64,000 nt of DNA from Athalassotoga saccharophila (GTDB lineage: Bacteria; Thermotogota; Thermotogae; Mesoaciditogales; Mesoaciditogaceae), in the NCBI RefSeq assembly GCF_009936215.1, contig NZ_AP019551.1, positions 713,501 to 777,500 on the forward strand, in the 5' to 3' direction. Made by a program: the position numbers and the translations under genes. Under the pieces are notes generated by a model. That model was not told the origin of the DNA, did no database searches, and saw nothing but the letters and a program-made list of their open reading frames with translations. This document shows, piece by piece, positions 60,571 through 64,000 of the stretch (the stretch's first letter is position 1; every line of letters begins with the position of its first letter).

Positions 60571-61434
60571 ATGGATAAAGAAAACTTTGATCTCAGATTT
60601 ATTCTCTTGATAATTTCGATAGTAATAGGCCTTGTAGCGATCATCTGGGCAGGGGTATTGACTTCCAAAATTTCGAACTTCGATCAAAAGATCGCTCAAA
60701 CCCAGACGAGTGTGGCATCGATGACATCTTACGTGGCAAGCACAACGGCATCTTTAAACGATCAGATTGCAAAGATCGAAAAGATCGTCGCAACCCAGTC
60801 ATCGACAATTGCATCGTTGACCTCGTATGTCAAAAATATGTATGCCGATCTTTCTGCAAAGATTTTATCCGAGGATCAAAAGATATCGACAACCCAATCA
60901 AACCTTTCGGCACTTTCAAATCAGGTTGGGAGTTTGATCTCAAACCTTCAAAGTTTAACGGCACAGCCTCAAACCTCTTCGACCCAGCAGACCGTTGTTG
61001 CATCTTCTACGAATCCTTTGATGTCTCTTATTTTGGGATCGGCACCATCGCTGAATCCGTCAGTTAACCTTCTTACTACAACGGCAACGAGTTTAAGCGG
61101 TGTGAGTGCGATCCTTTCGGGAGTCACCACTTACGAAATAACTAAAAGTGATGGGATTTATTACATTGCCTATCCGGGGAAGGGTACAACGTACTCGATA
61201 CAGATCCTTTCTTCTCCTTATCCCGATAGGGTTCTTGCCCTTGTCAATGCGCTGAGAAATATTGGAATACCCGCCTTTAAAATAGATTATTCAAATCTTT
61301 CAGCCCTTTTCATAGGAGTCTTTACCGGCTATAACTCGGCTTTAAGTTATGCAAATTCGATAAGCGCAAATCCGGCCGTAACTTCCATAGTACAGTCAAC
61401 GGTTTCGTCTTGGCTAATAAGGCAGATACCTTGA
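60571..61434 (+). CDS. Membrane-anchored SPOR-domain protein (second copy)
   Basis: 287 aa paralogue of the preceding protein: same MDK start, membrane helix (residues ~9-30), longer Ser/Thr-rich coiled coil (about residues 35-125) and a C-terminal SPOR domain almost identical in pattern (YSIQILSSPYPDRVLALV, IGIPAFKIDY, ALFIGVFTGYNSA, SSWLIRQIP). The tandem pair most likely arose by duplication, with the stalk free to diverge. It ends 3 bp before the ComEA-like gene. Confidence 0.82.
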   Translation: MDKENFDLRFILLIISIVIGLVAIIWAGVLTSKISNFDQKIAQTQTSVASMTSYVASTTASLNDQIAKIEKIVATQSSTIASLTSYVKNMYADLSAKILSEDQKISTTQSNLSALSNQVGSLISNLQSLTAQPQTSSTQQTVVASSTNPLMSLILGSAPSLNPSVNLLTTTATSLSGVSAILSGVTTYEITKSDGIYYIAYPGKGTTYSIQILSSPYPDRVLALVNALRNIGIPAFKIDYSNLSALFIGVFTGYNSALSYANSISANPAVTSIVQSTVSSWLIRQIP

Positions 61435-61437
61435 TGA

Positions 61438-61983
61438 ATGAGTACGCGTACAAGGATTGTAATTGGGAGCATAATTCTAATTTTTGCAATAGGCATTTTC
61501 ATATCGGCGATCACGCCTTTGAGGGAAGGAATTAAGAAATCTGATAAGGCAATGACATCACATGCGACGTCTGTTTTTCCTGTGAATATAAATACGGCAG
61601 ATGAAAAAACTCTTGAAATGTTGCCAGGCATAGGTCCTTCAAAGGCAAGATCGATCGTCGATTACAGGAAAAAGATAGGATCCTTTCAAAATCTTGAAGA
61701 CCTTTTAAAAGTACCGGGTATAGGTCCCTCAACACTCGATAAATTTTCTGGATTGATTACCGGAATTTCTACCGCCACTTCTAAAGGCAATCAAAAGATA
61801 AATATAAACAGTGCAACGGCTAAAGAAATAGAAAACCTTCCTTCGATAGGTCAAATTAAGGCCCGTGAAATAGTCTCCTACAGAGAAGTTCACGGGCCCT
61901 TTCGTAATTTGGAAGATCTAAAAAAAGTAAGCGGAATAGGAACAAAAACAATCCAAAAGATAAAAGATTTAATAGAATTTTAA
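61438..61983 (+). CDS. ComEA-like protein with two helix-hairpin-helix modules
   Basis: 181 aa. N-terminal membrane helix (residues ~6-26), then two DNA-binding ComEA-type units: INTADEKTLEMLPGIGPSKA with FQNLEDLLKVPGIG, and INSATAKEIENLPSIGQIKA with FRNLEDLKKVSGIG. ComEA captures DNA during uptake; a doubled HhH unit is less usual. No other competence gene is adjacent. Confidence 0.85.
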   Translation: MSTRTRIVIGSIILIFAIGIFISAITPLREGIKKSDKAMTSHATSVFPVNINTADEKTLEMLPGIGPSKARSIVDYRKKIGSFQNLEDLLKVPGIGPSTLDKFSGLITGISTATSKGNQKININSATAKEIENLPSIGQIKAREIVSYREVHGPFRNLEDLKKVSGIGTKTIQKIKDLIEF

Positions 61984-62007
61984 AAACACCCCATCTTTGG
62001 ATGGGGT
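61982..62007 (-). terminator. Terminator downstream of tRNA-Ser
   Basis: Stem ACCCCATC/GATGGGGT (61988-61995 with 62000-62007), loop TTTG. On the minus strand the stem is followed by GTTTTT, so it ends tRNA-Ser transcription. On the plus strand it also lies just after the ComEA-like stop but lacks a T-run. Confidence 0.75.
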
Positions 62008-62011
62008 AAAT

Positions 62012-62100
62012 TGGCGGAGAGAGTGGGATTTGAACCCACGGAGCCTATTAAGCTCATACGCTCTCCAGGCGTACGCCTTTGACCACTCGGCCATCTCTCC
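62012..62100 (-). tRNA. tRNA-Ser (anticodon GGA)
   Basis: 89 nt including an encoded CCA. Acceptor stem GGAGAGA/TCTCTCC with discriminator G; D arm GCCGAGTGGTCAAAGGC; anticodon stem TACGC/GCGTA with loop CTGGAGA (GGA); long variable arm with stem GAGC/GCTC; T arm GTGGG-TTCAAAT-CCCAC. All pairs are good. It reads UCC and UCU. Confidence 0.96.
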
Positions 62101-62104
62101 TCAC

Positions 62105-62135
62105 AATTAAATCCCTGGCAACCAGGGATTTAATT
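62105..62135. other. Perfect 14-bp inverted repeat between the two tRNA genes
   Basis: AATTAAATCCCTGG pairs with CCAGGGATTTAATT, 3-base loop. It begins 5 bp upstream of tRNA-Ser and ends at the first base of the plus-strand promoter. It may be a processing hairpin, a terminator for the CAU tRNA transcript or an insulator for the plus-strand promoter. Confidence 0.7.
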
Positions 62136-62163
62136 TGACAAAATAGTTAAAGAGTGTTATAAT
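62135..62163 (+). promoter_or_regulatory. Perfect consensus promoter reading antisense to the CAU tRNA
   Basis: TTGACA (62135-62140), exactly 17 bp, then TATAAT (62158-62163): 12 of 12 consensus bases. Transcription would start near 62170, cross the CAU tRNA gene in antisense, and reach the small ORF at 62345 and the terminator at 62502. Confidence 0.8.
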
Positions 62164-62191
62164 TTTGAAAACGTTACTTTTATTTTAACTT

Positions 62192-62267
62192 TGGTGGGCT
62201 CAGGTGGATTCGAACCATCGACCGCCCGGTTATGGGCCGGGAGCTCTACCAGCTGAGCTATGAGCCC
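62192..62267 (-). tRNA. tRNA with CAU anticodon (Met or Ile2), with unusual C33 and T-stem mismatch
   Basis: 76 nt with encoded CCA. Acceptor GGGCTCA/TGAGCCC fully paired, discriminator A; D arm GCTC/GAGC; anticodon stem CCCGG/CCGGG with loop CCCATAA. Position 33 is C where U is nearly universal in bacteria. The T stem GATGG/CCACC has an A.C mismatch. The paired first base pair argues against initiator tRNA. Elongator Met or lysidine-type Ile2 are both possible. It has its own perfect promoter. Confidence 0.85.
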
Positions 62268-62280
62268 AACAGCGTTAATT

Positions 62281-62309
62281 ATTATAAAACATTTGATTCA
62301 AATTGTCAA
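62281..62309 (-). promoter_or_regulatory. Perfect consensus promoter of the CAU tRNA
   Basis: On the minus strand TTGACA (62309-62304), 17 bp, TATAAT (62286-62281); predicted start about 7 bases before the tRNA 5' end. It faces the plus-strand promoter at 62135-62163 across the tRNA. Confidence 0.88.
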
Positions 62310-62344
62310 TAGGAATATCAAAAATGTGAGGGGTGAAACATGTT

Positions 62345-62518
62345 ATGCAAGACAATCGTGTTGATCCCGTGAAAATATTGATAGTCAAATATCCGAGGCT
62401 CCTTATAATAAAAGCCGCATTCTCGATCTTTAGCCAGCACAAAAAAATAGACCTTTTCGCACTTGAAGACAGCATAAAAAAAGAATTTGAAAGGGAAAAT
62501 CAAAAGAGAGCCTTTTAG
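62345..62518 (+). CDS. Small protein, unknown, in the unit antisense to the CAU tRNA
   Basis: 57 aa from ATG 62345 (GTG 62333 would add four). The sequence is basic with a hydrophobic centre (VKILIVKYPRLLIIKAAFSI) and a charged C-terminal helix (ALEDSIKKEFEREN). GAGGGG at 62328-62333 could be a distant RBS. Not recognised. Support comes from a complete unit: perfect promoter upstream and a terminator whose loop contains the TAG stop. Confidence 0.55.
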   Translation: MQDNRVDPVKILIVKYPRLLIIKAAFSIFSQHKKIDLFALEDSIKKEFERENQKRAF

Positions 62519-62529
62519 GCTCTCTTTTT
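62502..62529 (+). terminator. Intrinsic terminator overlapping the 57-codon ORF stop
   Basis: Stem AAAAGAGAGCC/GGCTCTCTTTT (11 bp), loop TTTTA, ending in a T-run. The stop codon TAG is at 62516-62518, at the loop/stem junction. Confidence 0.9.
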
Positions 62530-62553
62530 ATACCGATTTAAAAGCCGCACAAT

Positions 62554-62568
62554 GCCACATGATACGTG
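62554..62568 (+). repeat. Copy C of the short intergenic element
   Basis: GCCACATGATACGTG, flanked by GCACAA and TTGTGC (62547-62552 with 62569-62574), which can pair. The 62530-62608 stretch holds nothing else that I recognise. Confidence 0.35.
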
Positions 62569-62607
62569 TTGTGCCGGAACGAATTGAAATTTGAACTTTG
62601 TTTGGAA

Positions 62608-62982
62608 TTAAAAATTCTTCCTCTTTGGAGGAAGGTTAAATGTGGCAGTTTTATCGTCATCTTTGACGAGTTTGAGATATCTGTTTGCGGCATCTTTGGC
62701 GAGTCTTTCGATTATCGCCGGAAGATCGCTTTCTCTGATAAGGTAATCGAATCGGGGATCTTTTTTCAAATTTTCTGAGATTTCGTATTTCGTCTCGCCA
62801 TCGACATCGAGTTTAACGTCTGATGGCGTGTACTTTGCGAAGTCCTCATTTATCCTCGAAAGCAGGTCAATGACCGTTTTTGAGAATACATCCATCACTT
62901 CTGAAGGCTTTTTTGTTTCATTCAACCTTTCTCTGTAATTTTTGGATATCTCCTTTTCTATATGTGTGTAACTGTACATCAT
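62608..62982 (-). CDS. Small protein of unknown function downstream of rsmE
   Basis: 124 aa, soluble, mostly helical and charged (YRERLNETKKPSEVMDVFSK, LPAIIERLAKDAANRYLKL). Not recognised. Two ATG codons at the start (62982, 62979). The last eight codons and the stop form the stem and T-run of a terminator. It overlaps rsmE by 4 bp. Confidence 0.72.
   Translation of the reverse strand: MMYSYTHIEKEISKNYRERLNETKKPSEVMDVFSKTVIDLLSRINEDFAKYTPSDVKLDVDGETKYEISENLKKDPRFDYLIRESDLPAIIERLAKDAANRYLKLVKDDDKTATFNLPPKRKNF
62610..62634 (-). terminator. Intrinsic terminator inside the 3' end of the hypothetical gene
   Basis: On the minus strand CTTCCTC-CAAA-GAGGAAG (62634-62617) followed by AATTTTTAA, which contains the stop codon. 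It ends the serS-rsmE unit while encoding the C-terminus. Confidence 0.82.
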
Positions 62983-63652
62983 CGTAACACCCCCTTGAGT
63001 ACTGTTATAGACGATAAAGCGAAGATCACCGCCGTCTCAACCCTTAAAATTCTTTCGCTTAACTTTATTTTTTCAAAACCGATCGATTCAAATCTCTCTT
63101 TTTCCCTTTGTGTAAATCCACCTTCGGGTCCAAAGATCAAAACATATTCAGAAGAATCATCGATTTCCCTTATCGATTTTTTCGAGTCCGGATCGAATAG
63201 GATCTTTACAGCACTTTGTGGAATTTTAAAATCCTTAATATCGACTATCTCTGGCATGTACAGATTTCCACTTTGCTTTAGCGCGTCGCGCATTACAAAT
63301 TCGATCTTCTTTATCTTTGACTCCGTTTCCTTTCTCGTGGTTCTATCCATATTCGATAAGACAAGCGTAGAAATTTCTAATTCAGTCGCTTTTTCGACTA
63401 AAAAACGCATTCTTTCCCATTTTATCGGAGAAATTATGATATGAATTTTCAGTCCCTTTCTTTCTTGGACCTTGACAACATCATCAACTTTCGATCGGTA
63501 ATTGGAAAGAATGCCTCTGAAAAGGCGACCTTTACCATCGGTAAAGAATATCTCAGATCCATCTTTTATTCTCATGACCTTCATGTGATTTATCTCATGA
63601 TCGTCAAATTCGGCGATACCGTTTTCTATCCTTGCGAAGAAAAATTCAGACA

Positions 63653-63653
<1 letters not shown>
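62979..63653 (-). CDS. rsmE: 16S rRNA (uracil-1498-N3)-methyltransferase RsmE
   Basis: 224 aa. N-terminal PUA-like domain (residues ~1-70), then the SPOUT domain: PIKWERMRFLVEKATELEI, LIFGPEGGFTQREKE, and LSERILRVETAVIFALSSI forming the knot. The start is GTG 63653, overlapping the serS stop by 1 bp. Confidence 0.94.

Positions 63654-64000
<347 letters not shown>

Noticed and set aside
62275-62503. Minus-strand frames of 61 and 66 codons opposite the 57-codon ORF
   Set aside because: They cover the CAU tRNA promoter, have no RBS, and look Phe/Ile/Leu-rich as expected for shadows of AT-rich DNA.

Overview
The window is 64 kb of compact bacterial chromosome, roughly 40% G+C by eye. It most resembles a member of the Thermotogota, possibly a deep or acidophilic lineage such as Mesoaciditogales. 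The pointers are the gene content and order (ffh-rpsP-khpA-rimM-trmD-SPOUT gene-rplS-lepB), GH57 and DUF4912 sugar-polymer genes, a PPi-type phosphofructokinase, a Na+-type ATP synthase c subunit, a C-terminally aromatic secreted beta protein of the kind expected in a toga, and many small hypothetical genes. The taxonomic call is inference; no rRNA is present. Genes overlap or touch in long operons, TTG and GTG starts are common, and no insertion sequence, prophage or CRISPR array was seen.

Layout. 1-14.9 kb (+): recJ (5' end outside the window), an extended ruvX/yqgF, a complete F-type ATP synthase operon (atpZ-like, atpI-like, B E F H A G D C), then a PPi-type pfk 2 bp after atpC, an AMMECR1 gene, an unknown gene, minD-minE, yjbQ and a secreted beta-rich protein. 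14.9-16.8 kb (+): obg, nadD. 16.8-18.7 kb (-): mnmA, dppA. 18.8-29 kb (+): sigma-54 gene, thiN, DUF4912 gene, GH57 branching-enzyme-like gene, single-chain pyruvate:ferredoxin oxidoreductase, ferritin-like protein, metallo-hydrolase, ndk. 29-31.4 kb (+): degenerate GGDEF protein, tail-anchored unknown, two pseudopilins. 31.4-36.2 kb (-): sufCBDSU. 36.3-37.9 kb (+): padR, MFS exporter. 37.9-42.5 kb (-): oppBCDF without a binding protein, and bioY. 42.7-49.6 kb (+): ABC-F, hutH, rnr, CsoR/CstR-type repressor, S41 protease. 49.7-52.1 kb (-): large Ig-repeat lipoprotein. 52.2-62 kb (+): translation and secretion operon, then rbgA, acpP, minC, an AroB-like pseudoenzyme, two SPOR proteins and a ComEA-like protein. 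62.0-64 kb: tRNA-Ser and a CAU tRNA (-), a small unit on + that is antisense to the CAU tRNA, a hypothetical gene, rsmE and the 3' end of serS (-).

How the parts fit. The first operon joins energy coupling (Na+-type ATP synthase) to PPi-based glycolysis. minD/minE and minC are about 45 kb apart, and minC sits with SPOR proteins, suggesting a division or envelope cluster. The suf operon supplies Fe-S clusters for enzymes such as the fused pyruvate oxidoreductase.

Most unusual items: (1) a plus-strand transcription unit at about 62.13-62.53 kb with a perfect consensus promoter antisense to the CAU tRNA, a 57-codon ORF and a strong terminator; the tRNA has its own perfect opposing promoter and carries C33 and an A.C mismatch in its T stem; (2) the minC/AroB-like/SPOR/SPOR/ComEA cluster; (3) the sigma-54 gene and thiN forming one open frame interrupted by a single TAG in a hairpin loop; (4) repeated placement of stop codons inside terminator-like hairpins; (5) a dispersed GCCA..CG.TACGT intergenic element. 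All are read by eye from sequence; no searches or folding programs were run.
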